DNA from: Chania fonticola_B | Lineage (GTDB): Bacteria > Pseudomonadota > Gammaproteobacteria > Enterobacterales > Enterobacteriaceae | Reading direction: 5' to 3' (one strand) | Assembly: GCF_048537545.1 (NCBI RefSeq) | Contig: NZ_CP183218.1 | Length of the DNA stretch: 64,000 nt | Shown here: piece after piece, positions 51,400 to 61,323 of the stretch | Position numbering within the stretch: position 1 is the stretch's first letter | Layout: every line of letters starts with the position of its first letter | The notes under the pieces: model-generated | What the model saw: the letters and a program-made list of their open reading frames with translations, nothing else | Databases searched by the model: none | What the model was told of the DNA's origin: nothing | Made by a program: the position numbers and the translations under genes

Positions 51400-51847
51400 G
51401 ATTGCCTCAAATAGGTTAACCGCCTAATACACTGAATACTCAGTACTCTCAGGCAGGTAACCAGGATAATAATATGCGCGTTGTGGCAGACAGCAAAAGG
51501 GTCAACCACTGGCTAAACTCGATCTTGATCACATTGTGCGTTAATGGGAACCATTTCCGCAACGAGCTTAGCCTGTAATTTACTTTTTTTTAACAAACCT
51601 GACCAGCAGCTATCCCGGTGGATAAAAAAACAGGTAGGCAAATAGGATAATCCTGATATCCGGACACCATGAGGATTGCTATGCTCGTGCAGGTTAAAAA
51701 ATCGTACGGTAAATGCCTAACGATAGCCACGAATGAGAGCCGGATAACAACTAAACGGTGGGTCATTCTATCTCTGGGCGGTTAACTCCGTATAATGTCT
51801 GGCTTTGCGTAAGATTGGCGGTTTCATGGGTGTAGGACGAGAATAGC
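51400..51847. promoter_or_regulatory. nudE-igaA divergent intergenic region
   Basis: This 448-base gap contains a consensus TATAAT at 51791-51796, about 50 bases before igaA, which is a likely -10 element although no good -35 is seen at the right distance. A 34-codon frame with a ribosome site lies at 51681-51785. The rest shows no further clear element. Confidence 0.55.
51681..51785 (+). CDS. Candidate small ORF upstream of igaA
   Basis: A 34-codon frame (MLVQVKKSYGKCLTIATN...) starts with ATG at 51681, 5 bases after GAGGA. It ends just before the TATAAT of the putative igaA promoter. The product is basic (several Lys/Arg) with a hydrophobic end WVILSLGG. I do not recognise it. It could be a real small protein, or chance, since a frame this short needs little luck. 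Confidence 0.25.
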   Translation: MLVQVKKSYGKCLTIATNESRITTKRWVILSLGG

Positions 51848-53980
51848 ATGAGCACAATAGCGTTGATATTGGCCTTAGCGCTAGCCTGCCTGATCGCTGC
51901 TGGCCTCTACTTGTGGTTTAAATTCCGCCCCCAGCCAGCCTTGGCTGGTATCCTGCCGTTCGTCAAACCTAACCACCGCAAACTGACCGCGCCAGAGCGG
52001 GCAGCTATCGAGAATTACCTCAACCAACAAAACCGCCTGGGCAACAAACTGCTGTCAGGTTCCGCTTCCCTGCCTTCTGCCAGGCTGGCGTTGACCGCAC
52101 AGAGCGACAACGTTTACCCGATCACCCATGCCATTACCCGCTATGGTCTGGCAAGCGATGAACCCAACAACTGGCGCTACTATCTCGACTCGGAAGAGAT
52201 CCATCTTCCTCCGTTTTGGGAGCAGTACATCAGCGCCGATAACCATGTCGAAGTGATCAAGACCCAGACTCTACCGCTGGTGATCTCACTCAACGGCCAT
52301 TCGCTGCTGGATCATATTTACGACAGCCCACCTTCGCCGGTAGTGACTACAACCCCGACAAGGAACGCCTCCATCCGCAAAGAAGAGAGCGAACATATTG
52401 AGTTGGTGAACATTCGCAAGGAAACCCGCGAGGAACATGAGCTTAACCGGCCGAACGGCGTCAAGGAAGCGGCCCTCATCTCTGCTGCCCTACTGCTGCT
52501 GTTCCTTAGCCTGATCAGTCCGGTGGTAGTGATCCCCTGGATCATTCTGGTAGCGGTGCTGATGATCGTCTGGAGCTGCTGGCATCTGTTGCGCCGCCCG
52601 AGCGAAAAAGAGCTGAAAGAGGTGCACTGTCTGCGCGGCACGCCAAAGCGCTGGGGGTTATTCGGTGAGTCCAATCAGGGGCAAATCAGTAATATCTCTT
52701 TTGGCATTATCGATTTGATCTACCCCCCGCACTGGTTGCCTTACCTGAATGCAGACCTGGGTAAAACCACCAATGTGGATATCTACCTCAACCGGCAGGT
52801 GGTACGTCAAGGGCACTATCTTTCCCTGCATGACGAAGTGAAAAACTTCCCCTTGCAGCATTGGGGCAAGAACGCCGTATTAGCGGCCAGTTCGCTCGTG
52901 GTGCTGTTGTTACTGTTAATCTACATTCCACTCAGCCTACCCGCTAAATTGAGCACCGCGTGGTTACAGGGCACACAGAAAACGGAAGTCACCAGCGTTC
53001 AGGCGCTGGAGGCCATTCCACTGCATATCGGCGATAGGCTGAAAATTCAGGGCAACGGCATGTGCTACGTTCCTTCGGGCAACAACAGCGCCACTGCGCC
53101 AAGCTTTATGCCTTTCGATTGTTCTGGGATCTACTGGAATACGGCGACCCCGCTGCCACAGCCCGAATCGGAAGTGATCGATAAAGCGGCTGCGCTGATG
53201 GCCACCATCAACCGGCAACTGCACCCAAGCGGTGCCGAGCAGAAAGTGAACCCACAGTTGGCCAGCGCCATTGAAAAGTCAGGCATGATCCTGTTGGATG
53301 ACTTTGCGGATATCGTATTGAAAACGCAGGACCTGTGTGGCACGGAGGCCGACTGTGTGCGCTTGAAGAATGCGCTGGTCAATCTGGGTAACGTCAAGAA
53401 CTGGGCCAACCTGGTGAAACGGGCCAAATCCGGGGCGCTGGAAGGCGTTAACGTCCTGCTGCGTCCGGTCAGTGCTGAATCGCTGGAAAACCTGAGTAAC
53501 GCGGCTACCTCTGCCTTCGTGGTGCGGGAAACCCGTCAGGCCGCTGCGGCCCTCAACAGCCCACCACCGGGCGGTTTTTTGATTACCAGTGACGAAGGCA
53601 AGCAGTTGGTGGATTATCCCTTGCCCACACAGCCGCTGAACGAATACAACTCACTCGACCAATGGAAAGAACTACAGCGTCTTAGCAGCATGTTGCTACA
53701 TACGCCGTTCCGGGCAAACGGGGTGATCACCAATATCTTTGTCGATGCCAACGGCACTCGGCATATCGCCCTGCATAGTGAACCGGATATCGTGACCCTG
53801 TGGCGCTATCTTGGCACCAGCCTGCTGTTGCTGGTGTTGGTCGTCGTGCTGGGTTACAACTCCTGGCGGTTGGTACAACGCAGGCGCAAAAACCAACATC
53901 GCCTCGCCGATATCCAGCGCTATTACGACAGTTGCTTCAACCCGCAGCTCACCCCGATGTCCATACGCCCGATGGCGTAG
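51848..53980 (+). CDS. igaA: IgaA/YrfF, negative regulator of the Rcs system
   Basis: A 710-residue inner-membrane protein equal in length to IgaA of Salmonella and YrfF of E. coli (about 711). Membrane helices are at about 2-22, 205-245 (ALISAALLLLFLSLISPVVVIPWIILVAVLMIVW split into two), 340-358 and 655-675, with a large periplasmic part between the last two containing four cysteines (CYVPSG, FDCSG, LCGTEADC). IgaA holds the Rcs phosphorelay down through RcsD, relieved by RcsF under envelope stress, and is essential when Rcs is intact. Confidence 0.95.
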   Translation: MSTIALILALALACLIAAGLYLWFKFRPQPALAGILPFVKPNHRKLTAPERAAIENYLNQQNRLGNKLLSGSASLPSARLALTAQSDNVYPITHAITRYGLASDEPNNWRYYLDSEEIHLPPFWEQYISADNHVEVIKTQTLPLVISLNGHSLLDHIYDSPPSPVVTTTPTRNASIRKEESEHIELVNIRKETREEHELNRPNGVKEAALISAALLLLFLSLISPVVVIPWIILVAVLMIVWSCWHLLRRPSEKELKEVHCLRGTPKRWGLFGESNQGQISNISFGIIDLIYPPHWLPYLNADLGKTTNVDIYLNRQVVRQGHYLSLHDEVKNFPLQHWGKNAVLAASSLVVLLLLLIYIPLSLPAKLSTAWLQGTQKTEVTSVQALEAIPLHIGDRLKIQGNGMCYVPSGNNSATAPSFMPFDCSGIYWNTATPLPQPESEVIDKAAALMATINRQLHPSGAEQKVNPQLASAIEKSGMILLDDFADIVLKTQDLCGTEADCVRLKNALVNLGNVKNWANLVKRAKSGALEGVNVLLRPVSAESLENLSNAATSAFVVRETRQAAAALNSPPPGGFLITSDEGKQLVDYPLPTQPLNEYNSLDQWKELQRLSSMLLHTPFRANGVITNIFVDANGTRHIALHSEPDIVTLWRYLGTSLLLLVLVVVLGYNSWRLVQRRRKNQHRLADIQRYYDSCFNPQLTPMSIRPMA

Positions 53981-54064
53981 CCTCCAACCTGCCATCCGCC
54001 TATACTAGGCTGTATGTTTTTTATCATCCGCGGGATACCGCTATCCCGCCTATGGAGTTGGTAC

Positions 54065-54745
54065 ATGGTTCCTGAGTTTGACTGGCACGATATTGATACC
54101 GTACTGCTGGATATGGACGGCACCCTGCTGGATCTTGAATTCGACAGCCATTTTTGGCTAACGCTGGTACCGCAGGCGTTGAGTGAGCAACGAGACATTC
54201 CCTTCGACGACGCCAGCAAAATCATTCACCAGGAATACCTGGCCGTGCAACACACCATGAACTGGTATTGCTTTGATTACTGGAGCGAACGCCTAGGGTT
54301 GGATATCTACCAAATGACCAGCGAAGTCGGTAACCGAGCTCGGCTGCGTGAAGATACCCAGCCGTTTTTGCAAGCGTTACGCGATGCCGGACAGCGCACC
54401 ATCCTGCTCACCAACGCGCATCCACACAGTCTGGCAGTGAAGGTTGAGCACACCGGTTTGGATCGACACCTTGATTTATTACTTTCCACCCACACATTTG
54501 GTTATCCAAAGGAAGATCAGCGTCTGTGGCAGGCCGTGCAGCAGCAAACCGGCTTTGACCCGCAGCGCACGCTGTTTGTAGATGATGGTGAGCCTATTCT
54601 GGATGCCGCAAGCAAGTTTGGTATCCGCTACTGCCTAGGCGTGCAGAACCCGGATTCCAGTATGGCGAGTAAAACTTTCCAGCGTTATCCGTCGATGAGC
54701 GACTACCGCCAGTTGATACCGGCCTTGGAACGGAGGGAGCAATGA
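54065..54745 (+). CDS. yrfG: GMP/IMP nucleotidase YrfG
   Basis: A 226-residue HAD-family phosphatase; YrfG of E. coli (222) dephosphorylates GMP and IMP. The nucleophile motif is LLDMDGTLLDLEFD (about 14-27), motif II is ILLTNAHPHS and motif IV LFVDDGEPIL. The ATG at 54065 is chosen for its GGAG site 8 bases upstream; an upstream ATG at 54014 lacks one. It overlaps hslR by 4 bases, so yrfG-hslR-hslO form an operon as in E. coli. Confidence 0.94.
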   Translation: MVPEFDWHDIDTVLLDMDGTLLDLEFDSHFWLTLVPQALSEQRDIPFDDASKIIHQEYLAVQHTMNWYCFDYWSERLGLDIYQMTSEVGNRARLREDTQPFLQALRDAGQRTILLTNAHPHSLAVKVEHTGLDRHLDLLLSTHTFGYPKEDQRLWQAVQQQTGFDPQRTLFVDDGEPILDAASKFGIRYCLGVQNPDSSMASKTFQRYPSMSDYRQLIPALERREQ

Positions 54746-55149
54746 AAGCCAAAGCAACACCGGATGAGGCCGTCCGCCTGGATAAATGGCTGTGGGCCGC
54801 CCGATTTTACAAAACCCGCGCACTGGCCCGTGACATGATCGACGGCGGCAAGGTGCACTACAACGGGCAACGCGGCAAGCCGAGTAAAGCCGTTGAAATC
54901 AATGCCGAAATCAAGCTGCGTCAGGGCAACGACGAACGCACTGTCATCGTGCTGGCCATCAATAGCCAACGGCGTGGAGCCGAGGAGGCGCAGCTGATGT
55001 ATCAGGAAACCGAGGCCAGCATTGCCAATCGCGAGAAAGTGGCGCTGGCACGCAAGATGAATGCGCTGACCATGCCGCATCCGGATCGTCGTCCGGACAA
55101 GAAAGAGCGGCGCGATTTGATTAAATTTAAATTTGGCGAGCAGGAATAA
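54742..55149 (+). CDS. hslR: Ribosome-associated heat shock protein Hsp15
   Basis: A 135-residue RNA-binding protein with an S4 domain at about 10-65 (VRLDKWLWAARFYKTRALARDMIDGGKVHYNG) and a basic C-terminus (RRPDKKERRDLIKFKFGEQE). It binds free 50S subunits carrying a nascent chain and helps recycle them. Coupled to yrfG through ATGA; 25 bases before hslO. Confidence 0.96.
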   Translation: MKAKATPDEAVRLDKWLWAARFYKTRALARDMIDGGKVHYNGQRGKPSKAVEINAEIKLRQGNDERTVIVLAINSQRRGAEEAQLMYQETEASIANREKVALARKMNALTMPHPDRRPDKKERRDLIKFKFGEQE

Positions 55150-55174
55150 TCCCTCGCCTCAATGAGAGAAAACT

Positions 55175-56053
55175 ATGTCCAACCATGACCAATTACACCG
55201 TTATCTGTTCGAAAACTACGCGGTGCGCGGTGAGCTGGTTACCGTCAGCGAAACCTATCAGCACATCCTGACCAACCATGATTATCCGGCACCGGTACAA
55301 AAACTGCTGGGCGAGTTGCTGGTAGCCACCAGCCTGCTGACCGCCACGCTGAAGTTCGACGGTGACATTACCGTTCAGGTGCAAGGCGACGGCCCGCTGA
55401 AACTGGCAGTGATCAACGGCAATAATCGCCAGGAGATGCGTGGTGTAGCCCGTGTCGAAGGCGAGATTGTGGCCGACAGCACCCTGCACCAGATGCTGGG
55501 TAACGGCATTATGGTGATCACCATCAGCCCGTCTGAAGGTGAACGCTATCAGGGCGTGGTGGGTCTGGAAGGTGAAACGCTGGCCCAGTGTCTGGAAGGG
55601 TATTTCCGCCAGTCCGAACAGTTGCCAACGCGCCTGTTTATCCGTACCGGTGAAGCTGAAGGCAAACCTGCGGCTGCCGGTATGCTGCTGCAGGTACTGC
55701 CAGCTCAGGATGGCAATGCCGATGATTTCGACCATCTGGTGCAACTGACCGCCACCATCAAGGATCACGAGCTGTTCACCCTGCCGGCCAACGAAGTGCT
55801 GTATCGCCTCTATCATCAGGAAGAGGTTACGCTGTACGAACCTCAGGACGTGATCTTCCGCTGCACCTGTTCACGCCAGCGCTGTGCCGATGCCTTGATC
55901 ACGCTGCCAGCGGAAGAAGTGGCCGATATGCTGGAACAGGATGGCAACATCGATATGCACTGTGATTACTGTGGTAATCATTATGTATTCGATGCGTTAG
56001 ACATCGCCGCCCTCCACAACGGCAATGCCGACAGCAACACCCAACTGCATTAA
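55175..56053 (+). CDS. hslO: Redox-regulated chaperone Hsp33
   Basis: A 292-residue chaperone that is switched on by oxidation. The C-terminal zinc-binding cysteines are CXC in RCTCSRQRC (near 231-233) and CXXC in HCDYCGNH (near 265-268); oxidation to disulfides unfolds the linker and exposes the client-binding surface. An additional cysteine is in SRQRC. The N-terminal domain has LLVATSLLTATLKFDGDITVQ. AGAGA is the weak ribosome site. Confidence 0.97.
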   Translation: MSNHDQLHRYLFENYAVRGELVTVSETYQHILTNHDYPAPVQKLLGELLVATSLLTATLKFDGDITVQVQGDGPLKLAVINGNNRQEMRGVARVEGEIVADSTLHQMLGNGIMVITISPSEGERYQGVVGLEGETLAQCLEGYFRQSEQLPTRLFIRTGEAEGKPAAAGMLLQVLPAQDGNADDFDHLVQLTATIKDHELFTLPANEVLYRLYHQEEVTLYEPQDVIFRCTCSRQRCADALITLPAEEVADMLEQDGNIDMHCDYCGNHYVFDALDIAALHNGNADSNTQLH

Positions 56054-56067
56054 GCAACACCGCGGTG

Positions 56068-56096
56068 TGACGTGCGTCGAGTTGTGACGCACGTCA
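56068..56096 (+). terminator. Strong hairpin after hslO
   Basis: TGACGTGCGTC and GACGCACGTCA are perfect 11-base arms around a 7-base loop, 14 bases after the hslO stop. No T tract follows (GCCCTCGCC). It probably ends or stabilises the yrfG-hslR-hslO message; Rho-independent release is uncertain. Confidence 0.6.
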
Positions 56097-56253
56097 GCCC
56101 TCGCCGTTTGCACGCTTGCTTTATTCCGTGGTCTACATCTCATAACGTAACTAAAAAACGTTTAATACGTTAAATATTTGATACCTATCGCGGTTACATC
56201 TCTATGGATCCCTACAATTGTCGCCAGAAATTCTGTGATCAAGGAGTAGTGAC

Positions 56254-57873
56254 ATGCGTGTTAATGGTATAACCCACCAGGATCTTGCCGCTTATGGAAT
56301 TCATAACGTTGGTGAAATCGTTCACAATCCGAGTTATGAATTACTGTTTAAGGAAGAAACGGACCCTTCACTGCAAGGGTTTGAGCGTGGTGTAGTAACC
56401 AATCTGGGTGCCGTTGCCGTCGATACCGGCATCTTCACCGGCCGTTCGCCAAAAGATAAGTACATCGTCCGTGACGATATCACCCGGGACACCGTCTGGT
56501 GGGCCGATCAAGGTAAAGGCAAGAACGATAACAAACCTCTCAGCCCTGAAGTCTGGGCAGATCTGAAAAAATTGGTCACCGAGCAGCTTTCCGGCAAGCG
56601 CCTGTTCGTGGTCGATACCTTCTGCGGTGCTAACGCAGACTCCCGCCTGAAAGTCCGCTTTATCACAGAAGTGGCCTGGCAAGCGCATTTCGTCAAAAAC
56701 ATGTTTATCCGCCCGAGCGATGAAGAACTGCAGGGCTTTGAGCCTGATTTCGTGGTGATGAACGGCGCCAAGTGCACCAACCCGAACTGGCAGCAGCAGG
56801 GAATGAACTCGGAAAACTTCGTGGCATTCAACCTGACCGAGCGTATGCAGCTGATCGGCGGCACCTGGTACGGCGGCGAAATGAAAAAGGGTATGTTCTC
56901 CATCATGAACTACCTGCTGCCGCTTAAAGGCATTGCCTCCATGCACTGCTCGGCCAACGTGGGCGAGAAAGGCGACGTGGCGGTGTTCTTCGGCCTGTCC
57001 GGCACCGGTAAAACCACCCTGTCCACCGATCCGAAACGCCAACTGATTGGCGATGACGAACACGGCTGGGATGACGATGGCGTCTTCAACTTCGAAGGCG
57101 GCTGCTACGCCAAGACCATCAAGTTGTCGGAAGAAGCCGAGCCAGATATCTATCACGCCATCAAGCGTGATGCGCTGCTGGAAAACGTCACCGTATTGGC
57201 CGACGGCACCGTGGACTTCAACGACGGATCGAAAACCGAGAACACCCGCGTTTCCTATCCGATCTACCACATCCACAATATCGTCAAGCCGGTGTCCAAA
57301 GCGGGCCACGCTACCAAGGTGATCTTCCTGACTGCGGACGCCTTCGGCGTACTGCCACCGGTATCACGCCTGACGGCCAACCAGACCCAGTACCACTTCC
57401 TGTCCGGTTTCACCGCCAAACTGGCCGGTACCGAGCGCGGCGTTACCGAGCCAACGCCAACCTTCTCTGCCTGCTTTGGCGCGGCATTCCTGTCACTGCA
57501 CCCAACCCAGTATGCAGAAGTGCTGGTCAAGCGCATGCAGGCAGCCGGAGCCCAGGCTTACCTGGTCAATACCGGCTGGAACGGCACCGGTAAGCGTATC
57601 TCGATCAAAGACACCCGCGGCATTATCGACGCCATCCTCAACGGTGAAATCGATAAGGCAGAAACCATCACGCTGCCAATCTTCGATCTGTCGATGCCTA
57701 CCGCCCTGCCAGGCGTTGATCCGGCCATCCTCGACCCACGTGCCACCTATGCCAACATAGAACAGTGGGAAGAGAAGGCGCACGATCTGGCGAACCGCTT
57801 TATCACCAACTTCGACAAATACACCGATACCCCGGCAGGCGCTGCACTGGTCAGCTCGGGTCCGAAACTGTAA
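56254..57873 (+). CDS. pckA: Phosphoenolpyruvate carboxykinase (ATP)
   Basis: A 539-residue enzyme that turns oxaloacetate into PEP with ATP, the entry step of gluconeogenesis. The kinase loop is FFGLSGTGKTTLS (near 246-258), with metal/substrate residues in FTGRSPKDKYIVRD (61-74), LIGDDEHGWDDDGVFN and RVSYPI. AAGGAG stands 5 bases before the ATG. Expression in E. coli depends on cAMP-CRP; no clear CRP site was picked out in the 200-base upstream gap. A strong terminator follows. Confidence 0.98.
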   Translation: MRVNGITHQDLAAYGIHNVGEIVHNPSYELLFKEETDPSLQGFERGVVTNLGAVAVDTGIFTGRSPKDKYIVRDDITRDTVWWADQGKGKNDNKPLSPEVWADLKKLVTEQLSGKRLFVVDTFCGANADSRLKVRFITEVAWQAHFVKNMFIRPSDEELQGFEPDFVVMNGAKCTNPNWQQQGMNSENFVAFNLTERMQLIGGTWYGGEMKKGMFSIMNYLLPLKGIASMHCSANVGEKGDVAVFFGLSGTGKTTLSTDPKRQLIGDDEHGWDDDGVFNFEGGCYAKTIKLSEEAEPDIYHAIKRDALLENVTVLADGTVDFNDGSKTENTRVSYPIYHIHNIVKPVSKAGHATKVIFLTADAFGVLPPVSRLTANQTQYHFLSGFTAKLAGTERGVTEPTPTFSACFGAAFLSLHPTQYAEVLVKRMQAAGAQAYLVNTGWNGTGKRISIKDTRGIIDAILNGEIDKAETITLPIFDLSMPTALPGVDPAILDPRATYANIEQWEEKAHDLANRFITNFDKYTDTPAGAALVSSGPKL

Positions 57874-57896
57874 TAGCGTTGATTACCCCCTAAGCC

Positions 57897-57927
57897 AAGG
57901 CGCGGAATTCCGCGCCTTTTCTATTTT
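57897..57927 (+). terminator. pckA intrinsic terminator
   Basis: GGCGCGG-AATT-CCGCGCC is a perfect palindrome extended by AA/TT on the outside, followed by TTTTCTATTTTT, 23 bases after pckA. Confidence 0.92.
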
Positions 57928-57988
57928 TGGCTGATTTGCACTTGAGGTTGGTTTGAATTCGTGGCTGACTTGCACTTGTGGTCAATTT
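57928..57988. repeat. Short imperfect direct repeat
   Basis: TGGCTGATTTGCACTTGAGG (57928) recurs as TGGCTGACTTGCACTTGTGG (57962), a 34-base period; over 27 bases five positions differ. It starts at the end of the pckA terminator T tract and leads up to a GC-rich palindrome. Function unknown. Confidence 0.7.
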
Positions 57989-57992
57989 GGAG

Positions 57993-58013
57993 GGGCGCTG
58001 CAATGCTGCGCCC
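57993..58013. repeat. GC-rich palindromic intergenic repeat, copy 2
   Basis: GGGCGCTGCAATGCTGCGCCC has 6-base perfect outer arms (GGGCGC/GCGCCC) and a TGCA/TGC inner part. Same general form as 37687-37708 and 61210-61230. It ends 23 bases before the small gene at 58037. Confidence 0.65.
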
Positions 58014-58036
58014 GTTGAAGGCTGGAGGAGACACAT

Positions 58037-58216
58037 ATGGACTTGAAACAAACGTTACTGAAGAAGCCACCGCGTTATGGATTGGGAACCTGGATGCATC
58101 AACACTTTGCCGAATTAGGCGGCGTCGAGTTGAAAATCCCGCCGCACGGGGAGGAATCACCGCGCGATGTCACCTTTGGCGATGAAGATGAAGATGAAGG
58201 AAACACGAAACCCTGA
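58037..58216 (+). CDS. Unrecognised 59-residue acidic-tailed small protein
   Basis: ATG at 58037 follows GGAGGAG at ideal distance, and the frame runs 59 codons to TGA at 58214. The product starts MDLKQTLLKKPPRYGLGTWM, is basic at the N-terminus, has a central HQHFAELGGVELKIPPHGEE and ends in an acidic run (GDEDEDEGN). No signal peptide or membrane helix is seen. Codon use looks normal for the genome. It lies alone between the pckA terminator and the convergent envZ stop. I do not recognise a family; the strong ribosome site and amphipathic composition make it likely to be translated. Confidence 0.6.
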   Translation: MDLKQTLLKKPPRYGLGTWMHQHFAELGGVELKIPPHGEESPRDVTFGDEDEDEGNTKP

Positions 58217-58250
58217 CCAGGCCACAATGCTGCGGCCTTAAGTCAGGATA

Positions 58251-60337
<2,087 letters not shown>

Positions 60338-60715
60338 TGTCTGACTCCCAAAGGCTGTATTGCCTGATTCTAGACTGTGGCCCGCACTTATGCATTGGCA
60401 CCGCTGGCGGCTATTTGGCAACAGCCTCGTATTGTTCAAAAACTCAATCATTACTGACAGCGTTTAATGGTATATATTCTAGCCGAAATTGTTACAAAGC
60501 TTATTCTTTTGCCCAAATATCAACAATTTTCACTTAAACCGGAGCGGCAGATCGGTAAACAACTTCCCGCTGCGTATGATGTACACTCTTGGCAGAAAAC
60601 CGCAAGACTGGCGAATTGGCAGTGTACCTCAGGTTTATAAAAAAAACGCCAACGGATATGGTGGCCGCTTTATGCGAGAATGCCCACTGCTCCTGTGATT
60701 TGATGATGGATGACG
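60338..60715. promoter_or_regulatory. ompR-greB divergent intergenic region
   Basis: This 378-base gap carries the leftward ompR-envZ promoter and the rightward greB promoter. Two A/T-rich stretches (60469-60500 and 60520-60540) are likely promoter zones. No operator, hairpin of note or coding frame with a good ribosome site was identified. Confidence 0.5.
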
Positions 60716-61198
60716 ATGAAAACATTGCTGATCACCCGTGAGGGTTACAACAAGCTCAAAAAAGAATTGGATTTTCTGTGGCGTGAAGACCGCCCGGAAG
60801 TGACCAAGAAAGTCACCTGGGCCGCCAGCCTGGGCGACCGAAGTGAAAACGCCGATTACCAATACAATAAGAAGCGGCTGCGTGAGATCGATCGTCGAGT
60901 ACGTTATCTCACCAAGTGCCTTGAGCAACTGAAAATTGTCGATTATTCGCCGCAGCAGGCGGGCAAGGTGTTCTTTGGGGCCTGGGTAGAGATCGAGAAT
61001 GACGATGGCGATACCAAACGCTTTCGCATCGTGGGTTACGACGAAATCTTTGGCCGTAAAGACTACATCTCCATCGACTCACCCATGGCTCGCGCCTTGC
61101 TGAAAAAAGAGGTAGGAGATACGGCTACGGTTGAGACCCCGGCAGGTATTGCCTACTGGACGGTCAACGAGATCGAATATATCAAAGACGAAGAATAG
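60716..61198 (+). CDS. greB: Transcript cleavage factor GreB
   Basis: A 160-residue factor that rescues backtracked RNA polymerase by inducing transcript cleavage. N-terminal coiled coil (about 1-75, LKKELDFLWREDRPEVTKK) with the acidic tip residues in SLGDRSENADYQYNKKRLREID, and a C-terminal FKBP-like domain. The ATG at 60716 (MKTLLITREGY) matches the E. coli start; another ATG two codons upstream is possible. The ribosome site is weak. Confidence 0.97.
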   Translation: MKTLLITREGYNKLKKELDFLWREDRPEVTKKVTWAASLGDRSENADYQYNKKRLREIDRRVRYLTKCLEQLKIVDYSPQQAGKVFFGAWVEIENDDGDTKRFRIVGYDEIFGRKDYISIDSPMARALLKKEVGDTATVETPAGIAYWTVNEIEYIKDEE

Positions 61199-61209
61199 TT
61201 GAGACCTTA

Positions 61210-61230
61210 GGGGCGCCGCATGCTGCGCCC
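61210..61230. repeat. GC-rich palindromic intergenic repeat, copy 3
   Basis: GGGGCGCCGCATGCTGCGCCC is palindromic with one mismatch around GCATGC, 12 bases after the greB stop. Same form as 37687-37708. No T tract follows. Confidence 0.7.
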
Positions 61231-61323
61231 ATCAAAACCTCGGCCCTCTGGACTGGCATTTTCCCCCTGCAAAACGTATAACTATCCCCCTATCGATTAT
61301 CGCTGCTAACAGATACCTGACTT

